Source: JBBSUX01 sp038234045
GTDB taxonomy: Bacteria > Pseudomonadota > Gammaproteobacteria > Burkholderiales > Burkholderiaceae_C
NCBI GenBank assembly: GCA_038234045.1
Contig: JBBSUX010000090.1
Span: 1-11,805, forward strand
Direction: 5' to 3'
Length of the DNA stretch: 11,805 nt
A program made the position numbers and the translations under genes. Under the pieces are notes generated by a model. The model ran no database searches and was not told where the DNA came from. It was given only the letters and a program-made list of their open reading frames with translations. Below, in pieces: positions 1 to 6,344 of this stretch; the stretch's first letter is position 1, and each line of letters starts with the position of its first letter.

Positions 1-758
1 AGGCGCGCGAGAAGTTCGTCCACTGACCGGGCTAGCTCCATGAAATCGTGCGCCGCACGTGAATCCGCCTGGTACTCCATCACACTGCGATCGTAGGCAA
101 GCGCCTCGGAAACTGCTTGATCGCGGTGGATCAGGCCGATGATCCGGTCACCCAGATTGCGCCGGAGCACCTGCGTCACGTCGACCGAAAGCTGCGTCGA
201 CCCGTCGACCTGGTTCACTACGTAGTGCGCCCCGCCGAAACCTGGCCGATTTGAACAATAGTCGCGAATGAGGCCCTCCATCATCGGCAGCGTCGCATAC
301 GAGGCGGCGTCCGCCAGGGTCACCACCAGCGCGGCGTCGGCGACGCGCAATGCCTGCCGCAGGTAGACCGACGGACCGGGTGGGGTGTCGAGCAGCACAC
401 AGACGCCCTCCGGCAAACCGAGGGATTCGAGGTTGCGCCGCAGCCAAAGTGGATCGGTATCCAAAGCAACTTCGAAGGTGCGCCGGTCCTCCTCATTGAC
501 GAGCCCATACGGGAAAAGCAGCACCCCGCGTTCACTGGTGATGCACGAACTCGACCACGGGGCGCGGGCAAGCGTCGTGCGGGAAATTCCCCCCACATCG
601 TGGGGATCGAATCCCAGGTGGAAACGAAGTGCGTTTTGCGGATCGAGATCGACCGCCAGCACCTGGCGACCTTCGCGCGCGAGGGCTGCCGCCAGATTGG
701 CAGTCACCGTGGTCTTGCCGACACCGCCCTTTGCGGAAACGATGGATAGTATTTTCAC
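1..758 (-). CDS. bcsQ: Cellulose biosynthesis protein BcsQ (ParA/MinD-like ATPase), 3' end beyond window
   Basis: Translated from a GTG at 756-758; 252 codons are visible and the frame is still open at the left edge, so little should be missing (family about 250 residues). It is a ParA/MinD-type P-loop ATPase of the BcsQ (YhjQ) family. In E. coli BcsQ is needed for cellulose synthesis and belongs to the cytosolic part of the secretion machine. Visible motifs: deviant Walker A KGGVGKTT at residues 10-17 (signature Lys10, P-loop Lys15), DLDPQ at 37-41, and DTPPG at 124-128 in the Walker B/switch position. The GTG overlaps the bcsP stop by four bases (GTGA), so translation is probably coupled; I see no separate strong ribosome site. 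bcsA and bcsB would be expected next, beyond the window. An unrelated ParA is the alternative, but BcsP and BcsD as neighbours make BcsQ very likely. Confidence 0.92.
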   Translation of the reverse strand, partial: MKILSIVSAKGGVGKTTVTANLAAALAREGRQVLAVDLDPQNALRFHLGFDPHDVGGISRTTLARAPWSSSCITSERGVLLFPYGLVNEEDRRTFEVALDTDPLWLRRNLESLGLPEGVCVLLDTPPGPSVYLRQALRVADAALVVTLADAASYATLPMMEGLIRDYCSNRPGFGGAHYVVNQVDGSTQLSVDVTQVLRRNLGDRIIGLIHRDQAVSEALAYDRSVMEYQADSRAAHDFMELARSVDELLAR

Positions 759-1399
759 GAGCGCAACAGCTTCTGGAGAAGCAAATCCCTGGAGGAAGAC
801 GCCTGCGGCGTCGCATCATGGTGTGCGGGGTCTCGTTGCAGACGCTGAAATACCGAAGCAAGATCGTTTCCGAACTCGTTAGCGACAGACAGCGTCGCAA
901 CCTCTGGCGCAGCGGGCCGTACCAGCTCCCGTGGCGTGTGAGTGCCAGCCGGATCAATTGGAGAAAACATCCTAGCGGCTCCAGATGGCGGGGCAGCGGG
1001 CTGGATCAGCGTCCGAGAGGGCGAGGGAGTCGGCGCGAGCAGTACCGGTTCGATCCGCCCTGTCGACTGCACAGAGATCGGTACAGCCGGGGCTGGCGCC
1101 TGCACGGGGGCGACCCGAAGGGCCGGAGATGGCGCCACAGAAGGATGAACCCGGGCCTGCGGGGCGCCTTCGAACAAGCGAGAGGGAGTCCTTATTGGCA
1201 ATTCTGGCAATTCTTCGGCGGGTCGGCTCGCTTTCACCGGAGAAACAGGCTCCTTTGCGATCCCCACGTCTATTGCCGCCAGCAGCGGCCAACGTTCGCG
1301 CGCGTGCGCAGCGCTGTTGTCTCGACCCATTTCACGGTAATCGGAGGGTTCGCCGCCGAATTGCCTGAAAAGATTGGTGATGTCTTCGGAACGGCTCAT
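755..1399 (-). CDS. bcsP: Proline-rich cellulose biosynthesis protein BcsP
   Basis: 214 residues from an ATG at 1397-1399, with an AGG about five bases upstream. Residues 1-45 resemble the small BcsR (YhjR) family: a short helix beginning DITNLFRQFGG, a Tyr-rich turn, then RWPLL at 36-40. Residues about 55-165 are low-complexity, rich in Pro, Ala, Ser and Val, and likely disordered. The C-terminus carries two short helical segments, DLASVFQRLQR at 179-189 and DLLLQKLL at 205-212. There is no signal peptide, so it is cytosolic. BcsP is known from betaproteobacterial cellulose operons, where it accompanies BcsD. A scaffold role, comparable to the Pro-rich BcsH/CcpAx that organises BcsD in Komagataeibacter, is an inference. 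It lies between bcsD (47 bases upstream, with a hairpin in the gap) and bcsQ (four-base overlap). Confidence 0.87.
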   Translation of the reverse strand: MSRSEDITNLFRQFGGEPSDYREMGRDNSAAHARERWPLLAAIDVGIAKEPVSPVKASRPAEELPELPIRTPSRLFEGAPQARVHPSVAPSPALRVAPVQAPAPAVPISVQSTGRIEPVLLAPTPSPSRTLIQPAAPPSGAARMFSPIDPAGTHTPRELVRPAAPEVATLSVANEFGNDLASVFQRLQRDPAHHDATPQASSSRDLLLQKLLRS

Positions 1400-1422
1400 G
1401 GGGACCTGTCCTGATCAATGTG

Positions 1423-1439
1423 TACGGCGCCGCGCCGTA
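1423..1439. other. Intercistronic hairpin between bcsD and bcsP
   Basis: A perfect 7-bp inverted repeat (TACGGCG / CGCCGTA) with a 3-base loop fills much of the 47-base gap between the bcsD stop and the bcsP start. On the transcribed (minus) strand no U-tract follows, so it is not an intrinsic terminator. It may protect the bcsD message or tune the ratio of BcsD to the downstream proteins. The function is inferred; the repeat itself is seen directly. Confidence 0.55.
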
Positions 1440-1446
1440 AAAGAAG

Positions 1447-1905
1447 CTAGGCGCGAGCCAGCTGAAATTCAACGGAGCCGGCAGCATCGGGAGCCGTCAC
1501 CTGGCTCACTCGTAGCGTCTCGCCAGCTTGCGTCTGAGCAAACCATTCCTGGTAAACGCCTTCCAGAAAGGCAGGAGACCATACGGAAGACTCATCCCCC
1601 AGCGCAGCGCGCAAGGGGGCACAGAAATGGCGGATGCGGAGATGATCCTGCTGCTGCTCAAGCGCTACCCAACCCCAATCCGCATCCATCCAAACCCGGC
1701 TCATTGCGAGCTGAAGATCGTCCAGAGTCTGGCAGGGGCCAATTGGAATCTGGCGGGCAAAGCGCGTTCCAAGCCGCCCCATGAAGTTCTGAAATTCAGC
1801 GAGCGTCCACTGGCTCGACAATTCTTCAGCCCACACACGGAGAAATAGTTTCCATTGACGCGAACATTGCTGGTCGGACAGGTACTCGATAACGGAGTCG
1901 TGCAC
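1447..1905 (-). CDS. bcsD: Cellulose synthase subunit BcsD
   Basis: From the GTG at 1903-1905 the product is 152 residues, close to the 156 of Komagataeibacter BcsD. In that species BcsD forms a cytosolic octameric ring that helps line up synthase complexes so that chains emerge as ordered, crystalline cellulose. Family-like stretches are ADWGWVALEQQQDHLRI at about 75-91 (compare the NWGYVKLD...AMRI region) and WSPAFLEGVYQEWF at 109-122 (compare WLAPVLEGLYGRWI). There is no signal peptide. The GTG was chosen because GAGAG (1913-1917) sits seven bases upstream, the length fits the family, and a promoter-like pair overlaps the extension. The frame is open upstream to 2148 (233 residues in all), but that stretch resembles no part of BcsD. 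It is the first gene of the operon running into bcsP and bcsQ. Confidence 0.9.
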   Translation of the reverse strand: MHDSVIEYLSDQQCSRQWKLFLRVWAEELSSQWTLAEFQNFMGRLGTRFARQIPIGPCQTLDDLQLAMSRVWMDADWGWVALEQQQDHLRIRHFCAPLRAALGDESSVWSPAFLEGVYQEWFAQTQAGETLRVSQVTAPDAAGSVEFQLARA

Positions 1906-2261
1906 GGGCGATCTCTCATTGGCCTCAATCTGCAACTCTAACAGCTGGATACACATCTTGCAAGTTCCTAGCGCCAGAACATCACTATGCGGGCGGCGCT
2001 CGGGATCTCGCCGGCTATTGCGAGGCGGATGCAATTGATCGAAGTAACCTGAACCGCGCAGCTCTTGAATATCCCTCAGCACGGCAACCCACCCAGGCCG
2101 GAGGAGCATGATGTTGCGCCGAGCAGAAAACCACAAGTCCGCAGCCAAAGCGCCTCTGACTTCCCCGAAGGCGGTGACACCATGTAACCCGAACGAACGG
2201 GGCTTTGGATGGCCCAGGGTTCAAGTCCGGCCGCTCATCATCCCGCGTGCGGCAGGGTCGC
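1906..2261. other. 356-bp gap between phoX and bcsD, no supported gene
   Basis: The stretch between the phoX stop and the bcsD start holds the bcs promoter candidate near its bcsD end and an open extension of the bcsD frame up to 2148, which I do not accept as coding. Downstream of phoX I see only a weak 4-bp hairpin (CCCG/CGGG near 2188-2201) with no U-tract, so phoX has no convincing intrinsic terminator and some read-through towards bcsD is possible. A T-loop-like 11-mer at about 2218-2228 is not part of a foldable tRNA. Confidence 0.5.
1935..1963 (-). promoter_or_regulatory. Probable sigma70 promoter of the bcsDPQ operon
   Basis: On the minus strand, TTGCAA (1958-1963) is followed after exactly 17 bases by TAGAGT (1935-1940); each hexamer matches four of six consensus positions. 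Transcription would start near 1928, giving a leader of about 23 bases before the bcsD GTG, with GAGAG inside it. Position and spacing are good, the hexamers only fair. The longer ATG start at 1954-1956 would lie inside this promoter. Confidence 0.5.
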
Positions 2262-4226
2262 TCATGCCAGCTTGATTTGCGAAGGCGACGCCGTGAGATA
2301 ACCGACTGCAGCGCCGAAACGATTGCGGTAATTGGCATCCAGCAGCGGCTGCAGCGTGTCCTTGACCTTGGCGTGGATGCCGCCCCAGTCACCAGCGTGC
2401 TGGAAATTGCTCATCACATAGGTCCAGCCGTTGATCTCGTCCACTGCGTGCAGGCCGGTGGATTCGGCACCCGCCGGCACCGACATGACGCGTGACAGCG
2501 CACGCGTGTCGACGTTGTAGGCCCAGAGGAAATTGTTGACGTGCTGGCTGCTGTCTTCGCCGATGAAAAGCGTGCGCATCTTTTCGGAAAACTTCAGGTT
2601 GTCGGGGTTGGCGATGCGGTCCGGGTTGCCGGTGTTGCCGAGCGCGTCGGCGGCGATGTCCTCACCCACGACCAGCGCCTTGGTATCGACCGGCATCCAT
2701 TCACTGGCAATGGCTGCGCCCCTGTCATCCTTCAAACCCGCGCGCAGGTTCAGCGCCATCACGGCGCCGGCCTTCAGGGCGGCGTCGAGTGCGATGCCAT
2801 TCCCCGGCACGTTGCCCTTGCCACCTTTGACCATCGAATCCTGCACGTTCTGCAGTGCCGAATACGCGACCTTGTCGCGGATATTGACGGTCGTGCCTTC
2901 CATTTTGGTAAAGCCAAGGCTGCCGCCCGCCAGTGCTGCATAGCGATGGGTTTCCAGGAATGCTGCAGCCTTTTCCATGCCGGGCTTCACGCGAATCCAT
3001 TCCGCCGCACCGTTGACCGTGACCTTGATGAACGACGCATCCTTCGGATCCGTCTTGGCAACGTCAAGGATGTCGGCGGGCTTGAGCGAATTGGCCAATT
3101 GCTCGATTTCTGCGCTGCTCGCCGACCCCAGCTTGATCCAGCTCAGCGGCGCGGCGGGCGCGGCCTGGTCCACCGTGAAGCCAGCGCCCACCTTGGCGAC
3201 ATACAAACTTCCGGAAGACAAATCCCGCGCCTTGTCGGCCACAAAAACGAAAAGGCCGCCGTTGGTGGCGTCGTCGCCCATCAGTGCGGTGCGCTCATCG
3301 GGCATCACCTGCACGATCTCGTGCGAGATACGGCCCAGGCAGTAGTGCTTCTTGATGGAAGCGGTGCCGTCGGTGTTCACCGTGACTTCCGGCAGGTGGT
3401 TGTAGTGGTACGGATTCGCCTGCGTTTCGTTGCCGAAAAGGTTCTGGCTGAAGGCCTTGAACTGCGCGTTGCTGGCGAGCGTTGCGGTGTCGGGCTCGTA
3501 CTCTTCGCTGGAGAGATGCGTGCCCCACGGCGAGATGCTGGCGCCGCAGGTGATCCACAGGCCGTGCACGCCCGAGGTGTCGACGTTGTGGTACTTCACC
3601 AGCGTGAGCCGGCCGGTGGCGGGGTCCTGGTCGAGCGTGAGCACGGCGATCGGCGACGGCAGCTTGCCGTACATGTCGGTTGTGCGGTCCTGCGCCAGGC
3701 TGGTGTATTCGAACTGCACCACGGCAAATACGGGCTTGCCCTTGACGCCGGGAACGCTGGCGTTCGGCACGGTCAGCAGCGTGGTGCCATCGGGCGAATC
3801 GGAGAAGAACTGGCGCTCTCTGCCGGGCACCGTGCGGTCGATGATGGGCTGGTTGCGGATGTCGAAGTAGCCGCCTGCGAGCGCCTGGCCACCCTTGCCA
3901 TCGGGCACGCTATCACCCGTGATGAAGAACGGCTGATAGGCGAGTTGATAGTCCTTGCTGCTGCCGTCGTCGAAGGCAACGCGCAGTGCGGAGCCGACGG
4001 TCGTGCTGGCCATGGCTGCCGGGTCGGCAAGCGTGGGCGCGGCCATGCCGGTGAACTGCGTGGAGCGGTATTTGGCGGTAGTGACAGCCGGGCCGTCATC
4101 GCCGCCACCGCATCCTGGCAGGAGAACCGCAGCCGCAGCAGCGGTGCCGAGCGGCAACAGAGGAAAGCTTGAAAGCAAGCGGAGCGTGTGGCGACGTGAT
4201 ACGGCCGGAAGTGCGATTTCGGTCAT
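2262..4226 (-). CDS. phoX: PhoX-family (DUF839) alkaline phosphatase, Tat-exported
   Basis: 654 residues, typical for PhoX. The family releases phosphate from phosphoesters in the periplasm or at the cell surface using an iron-calcium cofactor. The N-terminus has a Tat signal (SRRHTLR at 10-16, then a hydrophobic stretch) ending in LLPGC (Cys39), a plausible lipobox, so it may be a Tat-exported lipoprotein. Family-like blocks: Cys227 with SPWGT (232-236) and SSEE (239-242); GRISHE (298-303); GDD (317-319); KMEG (441-444); GEDSSQHVNN (556-565); GAESTGL (586-592); NFQHAGD (607-613). The cysteine before PWGT is probably the iron ligand known from PhoX structures. The ATG at 4224-4226 is the only start that gives the full Tat signal; its ribosome site is weak (GGAA). 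A Pho box upstream indicates induction by phosphate starvation. There is no functional link to the bcs genes beyond shared strand. Confidence 0.92.
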   Translation of the reverse strand: MTEIALPAVSRRHTLRLLSSFPLLPLGTAAAAAVLLPGCGGGDDGPAVTTAKYRSTQFTGMAAPTLADPAAMASTTVGSALRVAFDDGSSKDYQLAYQPFFITGDSVPDGKGGQALAGGYFDIRNQPIIDRTVPGRERQFFSDSPDGTTLLTVPNASVPGVKGKPVFAVVQFEYTSLAQDRTTDMYGKLPSPIAVLTLDQDPATGRLTLVKYHNVDTSGVHGLWITCGASISPWGTHLSSEEYEPDTATLASNAQFKAFSQNLFGNETQANPYHYNHLPEVTVNTDGTASIKKHYCLGRISHEIVQVMPDERTALMGDDATNGGLFVFVADKARDLSSGSLYVAKVGAGFTVDQAAPAAPLSWIKLGSASSAEIEQLANSLKPADILDVAKTDPKDASFIKVTVNGAAEWIRVKPGMEKAAAFLETHRYAALAGGSLGFTKMEGTTVNIRDKVAYSALQNVQDSMVKGGKGNVPGNGIALDAALKAGAVMALNLRAGLKDDRGAAIASEWMPVDTKALVVGEDIAADALGNTGNPDRIANPDNLKFSEKMRTLFIGEDSSQHVNNFLWAYNVDTRALSRVMSVPAGAESTGLHAVDEINGWTYVMSNFQHAGDWGGIHAKVKDTLQPLLDANYRNRFGAAVGYLTASPSQIKLA

Positions 4227-4263
4227 GGTGAGGGTTCCGTTGGCTACATGCAGGATGTTCGAA

Positions 4264-4293
4264 CCTGCGGCGTATGTCGAACAACGCCGCAGG
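4264..4293 (-). other. Perfect 10-bp hairpin in the phoX leader
   Basis: CCTGCGGCGT and ACGCCGCAGG form a perfect 10-bp inverted repeat around a 10-base loop. It ends about 38 bases before the phoX ATG, inside the leader predicted from the Pho promoter. No U-run follows on either strand, so it is not a classic terminator. It could stabilise the message, bind a regulator as DNA, or affect translation. GTTCGAAC, an 8-bp palindrome at 4257-4264, adjoins it. Confidence 0.6.
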
Positions 4294-4302
4294 GCATCCC
4301 GG

Positions 4303-4336
4303 ATGCTAGGAACAGTGCGTGACAGTTTGTTGACTC
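4303..4336 (-). promoter_or_regulatory. Pho box and -10 element upstream of phoX
   Basis: On the minus strand, GAGTCAACAAACTGTCAC (4319-4336) matches 14 of 18 positions of the E. coli-type Pho box: two 7-base repeats four bases apart, the second repeat perfect. Ten bases further on is TAGCAT (4303-4308), four of six matches to a -10, which is the spacing usual for PhoB-activated promoters where the box replaces the -35. The predicted leader is about 70 bases. Site and target (a PhoX phosphatase) fit each other well. Confidence 0.68.
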
Positions 4337-4419
4337 ACCGCCTCGCCTGCACCCCAGGCACTGCGCGGCGCAGCAGAACCACGCGCTGACGACGCACCCA
4401 CCAAATCCCCGCCAACAGG

Positions 4420-4482
4420 CAATTTGCTATTTTATAAATAGCTTGATGCGCTTTTATAATATAGCTTTAGAGGATATTTAAT
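4420..4482. repeat. AT-rich interspersed-repeat-like element
   Basis: This island contrasts sharply with the GC-rich surroundings: by my count 20 of the 80 bases 4421-4500 are G or C. It holds a perfect 7-bp inverted repeat with a 3-base loop, GCTATTT / AAATAGC (4426-4442), followed by TGCGCTT, TATAAT and TAGAGG-like blocks. The order of blocks resembles, from memory, the short intergenic repeats abundant in Comamonadaceae genomes; the second stem is degenerate here. It lies between the 3' end of the MliC-like gene and the phoX promoter. The assignment to a repeat family is from memory; the composition and inverted repeat are direct. Confidence 0.45.
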
Positions 4483-4503
4483 CATCAATTATTGCTCTAC
4501 AGA

Positions 4504-4860
4504 TCACGATCGTGTACAGCGCGCCCGGGTGTTCGGCACGACGCCTTCGAGTTCGGCGCCGCGTCCATCTGCACCGAGTCCGGTGGTCAAGCGCACGTCG
4601 GGATTGCTGTAGACCGCCTGGTTGCCGACGCCGCCCGCGTCGCGCAGCAGTAACTGCGTGCCGCGCCCTCCCTGCAACGCAACACTGTCATCTTTCGGGT
4701 TCATCAGGAGCGTTAGACCGTTGTCGCAGCGGTAGGCCACTTCAGGGGAAAAAGGATTGCTGCCGCTGGCACAGCCAGCGAGCCACAACGTGACCGTCAA
4801 CAACACCGCTCCGGTGGAAATGCGACGGGACAAATGGCATTGGGTCGATACAGTGCGCAC
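4504..4860 (-). CDS. Small MliC-like (lysozyme-inhibitor-like) lipoprotein
   Basis: 118 residues from a GTG at 4858-4860, chosen because GGAG (4868-4871) is seven bases upstream and the signal peptide then begins naturally; the frame is open further to 4950. Signal sequence: charged start, hydrophobic stretch, lipobox LAGC with Cys30; Ala at +2 suggests the outer membrane. The mature part has YRCDNGLTL (43-51), RDAGGVGNQAVYSN (73-86), GLGADGRGAELE (94-105) and a C-terminal ARCTR, leaving two mature cysteines (45 and 115) that may form a disulfide. This pattern resembles the MliC family, known for inhibiting C-type lysozyme, but I cannot confirm the inhibitory residues. It follows mltA by 136 bases on the same strand with no clear terminator between, so the two may be co-transcribed. 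Confidence 0.65.
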   Translation of the reverse strand: MRTVSTQCHLSRRISTGAVLLTVTLWLAGCASGSNPFSPEVAYRCDNGLTLLMNPKDDSVALQGGRGTQLLLRDAGGVGNQAVYSNPDVRLTTGLGADGRGAELEGVVPNTRARCTRS

Positions 4861-4996
4861 AGCAGTACTCCGCAAAAAAAGGGTTGAAAACAGTAGACGG
4901 CGGTCGGAAAGAAGGTGGTCGACGAAAAGAGCGCAACGAGATTCAGGCAAACGGTGTTCACTCCCGCCAAGGAGCTGGCAAAGCCGACAAGCTTCC

Positions 4997-6160
4997 TCAA
5001 GACGCCGGCTTTGGCCACAGTGCCCAGAGACGAAGCCCCTGCTTCAGGCGACCGGCGATATCGCCGGCCTCAGGCCCCCAGCCAGTGAAGAAATCAGCGC
5101 GGACGGCACCGACGATGGCTGAGCCCGTGTCCTGTGCCAGCACCAGCCGCCGCAAATTGACCAGTGGCCCGCTGGATGACAGCCAGACGGGGGTTCCGTA
5201 GGGGATGCTGGCCCGATCCACCGCAATGGATCTTCCCGGGGTCAGCCCAACGCCCTGCGCGCCGCGCGGACCGAAATACACATCGATCCCTTCGAGCGGT
5301 TCTTCACGAAAAAACACGTAGCGCGGATTGGTCCACATCAGCTCGTTGACGCGCTGAGGATTGCGCGCTAACCAGTTTCGGATGCCGGGCCATGTTGCGT
5401 CACGTGTGGCGCCCTGACGCAAGAGCCAGCTGCCAATACTCCGGTAGGGCTGATCGTTGGTGCCGGCAAACGCCAAGCGGATAGTGCGCTGTGAACCATC
5501 AGGCTCGGTAATGTTCAACCGACCCGAGCCCTGGATGTGCAGCACCATCGCTTCGACGGGGTCCGCAAGCCACGCAATTTCGCGGCCGGCAAGGGCGGCT
5601 CGAGCCTCTGGCAGGGTATCTATCTGTTGCCGGGTGTACCAAGGGCCCTTGGGCTGGCCGCCGGCCGGCAGCCCGTAGAGCGGCACCGTGAACTGAGCTG
5701 TTGGCAAACGGCTGGCTGGAATCACCGGCTCGTAATAGCCCGTCAGCAGGCCATCGGGATTGCCGTCTTTTGCCTCAATGCGATAGGGCTGAAGCCGCTC
5801 CTTCATCCAGGCGCGTTGCTCTTCCGCAGTGCCGATCGACAAGCGCCTTACATCGCTGCACAACGGAGCAAACGCTGGCGGCGGCTTTTCACAGCTCTTG
5901 ATCCAGGCGTTCCAGGCCTCGAACAGCGCGTCGCCGTCGAAGCCCGGAAGATCGTCCCACCCTACCGGAATCCACACGCCGCGCGAGCCGGCAACAGGAG
6001 CCGGCACCGTCGGAAGGGCAATGGGCGGGCCGGCCGCAGGGGAAACCGGCCCGGTAACAGGCGGCTGATCCGCCAGCGGCTTGGTCGGTGTTCCGGCGCA
6101 GCCCAGCAGCGTTCCTACAATAAACAATGTTGTCGCCCAACCCTGGAGTCTCTGCATCAT
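4997..6160 (-). CDS. mltA: Membrane-bound lytic murein transglycosylase A (MltA)
   Basis: 387 residues from the ATG at 6158-6160 (386 from the adjacent in-frame ATG at 6155-6157, which is better spaced from an AGG). MltA cleaves the MurNAc-GlcNAc bond of peptidoglycan to leave 1,6-anhydro-MurNAc, acting from the inner face of the outer membrane. Seen here: a lipoprotein signal ending in LLGC (Cys21), a Pro-rich linker at about 25-60, the MltA domain with GYYEP, and the C-terminal 3D domain with AQDTGSAI, whose Asp (about residue 344) matches the catalytic Asp308 of E. coli MltA, followed by DFFTGWG and AGDIAGRLKQGL. The frame is open upstream to 6325, but the lipobox fixes the start near 6160. 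It is divergent from the small membrane protein at 6159, with overlapping start codons. Confidence 0.94.
   Translation of the reverse strand: MMQRLQGWATTLFIVGTLLGCAGTPTKPLADQPPVTGPVSPAAGPPIALPTVPAPVAGSRGVWIPVGWDDLPGFDGDALFEAWNAWIKSCEKPPPAFAPLCSDVRRLSIGTAEEQRAWMKERLQPYRIEAKDGNPDGLLTGYYEPVIPASRLPTAQFTVPLYGLPAGGQPKGPWYTRQQIDTLPEARAALAGREIAWLADPVEAMVLHIQGSGRLNITEPDGSQRTIRLAFAGTNDQPYRSIGSWLLRQGATRDATWPGIRNWLARNPQRVNELMWTNPRYVFFREEPLEGIDVYFGPRGAQGVGLTPGRSIAVDRASIPYGTPVWLSSSGPLVNLRRLVLAQDTGSAIVGAVRADFFTGWGPEAGDIAGRLKQGLRLWALWPKPAS
6116..6121 (+). promoter_or_regulatory. Possible -10 element for the small membrane protein gene
   Basis: TACAAT (five of six consensus matches) lies in a locally AT-rich spot inside the signal-peptide coding region of mltA, about 37 bases before the ATG of the 61-residue plus-strand gene. 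The -35 is poor (TTCCGG at 19-base spacing), so the call is tentative. A promoter must lie near here if that gene is expressed on its own. Confidence 0.28.
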
Positions 6161-6344
6161 GGGCCTGATTTTGCTCGAAGCCCTGCTGGCGGGATGCCTG
6201 TTCATCTTCATCGTCTGGTGGACGATGTTCTCCGGCCGTCCTCGCGGCGAACCTCCCGGCACGGCAGAAGACGAGCAACCGGATGCGGATCTTTCACCCG
6301 ATCGCGTCGCGACGCGGTCAGCCACGGACGAAAAAAGGCCCTGA
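6159..6344 (+). CDS. Small single-pass membrane protein, function unknown
   Basis: 61 residues from the ATG at 6159-6161. Residues about 2-24 form one hydrophobic helix (GLILLEALLAGCLFIFIVWW), followed by TMFSGRPRGE and a hydrophilic tail rich in Pro, Asp, Glu and Arg. The Arg residues after the helix suggest an inner-membrane protein with a cytosolic tail. Third codon positions are mostly G or C, as in the neighbouring genes. GGAG stands about ten bases before the ATG, slightly far. I cannot name a family; small proteins of this build are common in Burkholderiales. The frame is open upstream to 6081, but that part is antisense to the mltA signal peptide. Its start codon overlaps that of mltA head to head (CATG), which is unusual and leaves some doubt about one of the two starts. 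Confidence 0.6.
   Translation: MGLILLEALLAGCLFIFIVWWTMFSGRPRGEPPGTAEDEQPDADLSPDRVATRSATDEKRP

Noticed and set aside
629..1414. A 261-codon plus-strand open frame opposite bcsP and the start of bcsQ
   Set aside because: bcsP and bcsQ on the other strand carry clear family motifs and are joined by a four-base overlap; the plus frame has none.
2188..2201. Small hairpin CCCG/CGGG after phoX as a terminator
   Set aside because: Only four base pairs and no U-run on the phoX strand.
2218..2228. GGTTCAAGTCC, a match to the tRNA T-loop consensus
   Set aside because: The flanking five-base stems do not pair beyond two bases and no matching acceptor or D arm is found upstream, so there is no tRNA or convincing tRNA remnant.
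2541..4172. A 543-codon plus-strand open frame opposite phoX
   Set aside because: It is the mirror of a well-recognised GC-rich gene, has no recognisable domain, and is unusually rich in His, Arg and Val as antisense frames of such genes are.
4455..4460. Exact TATAAT on the plus strand as a promoter
   Set aside because: No -35 at suitable spacing and no plus-strand gene downstream; probably a by-product of the AT-rich repeat.
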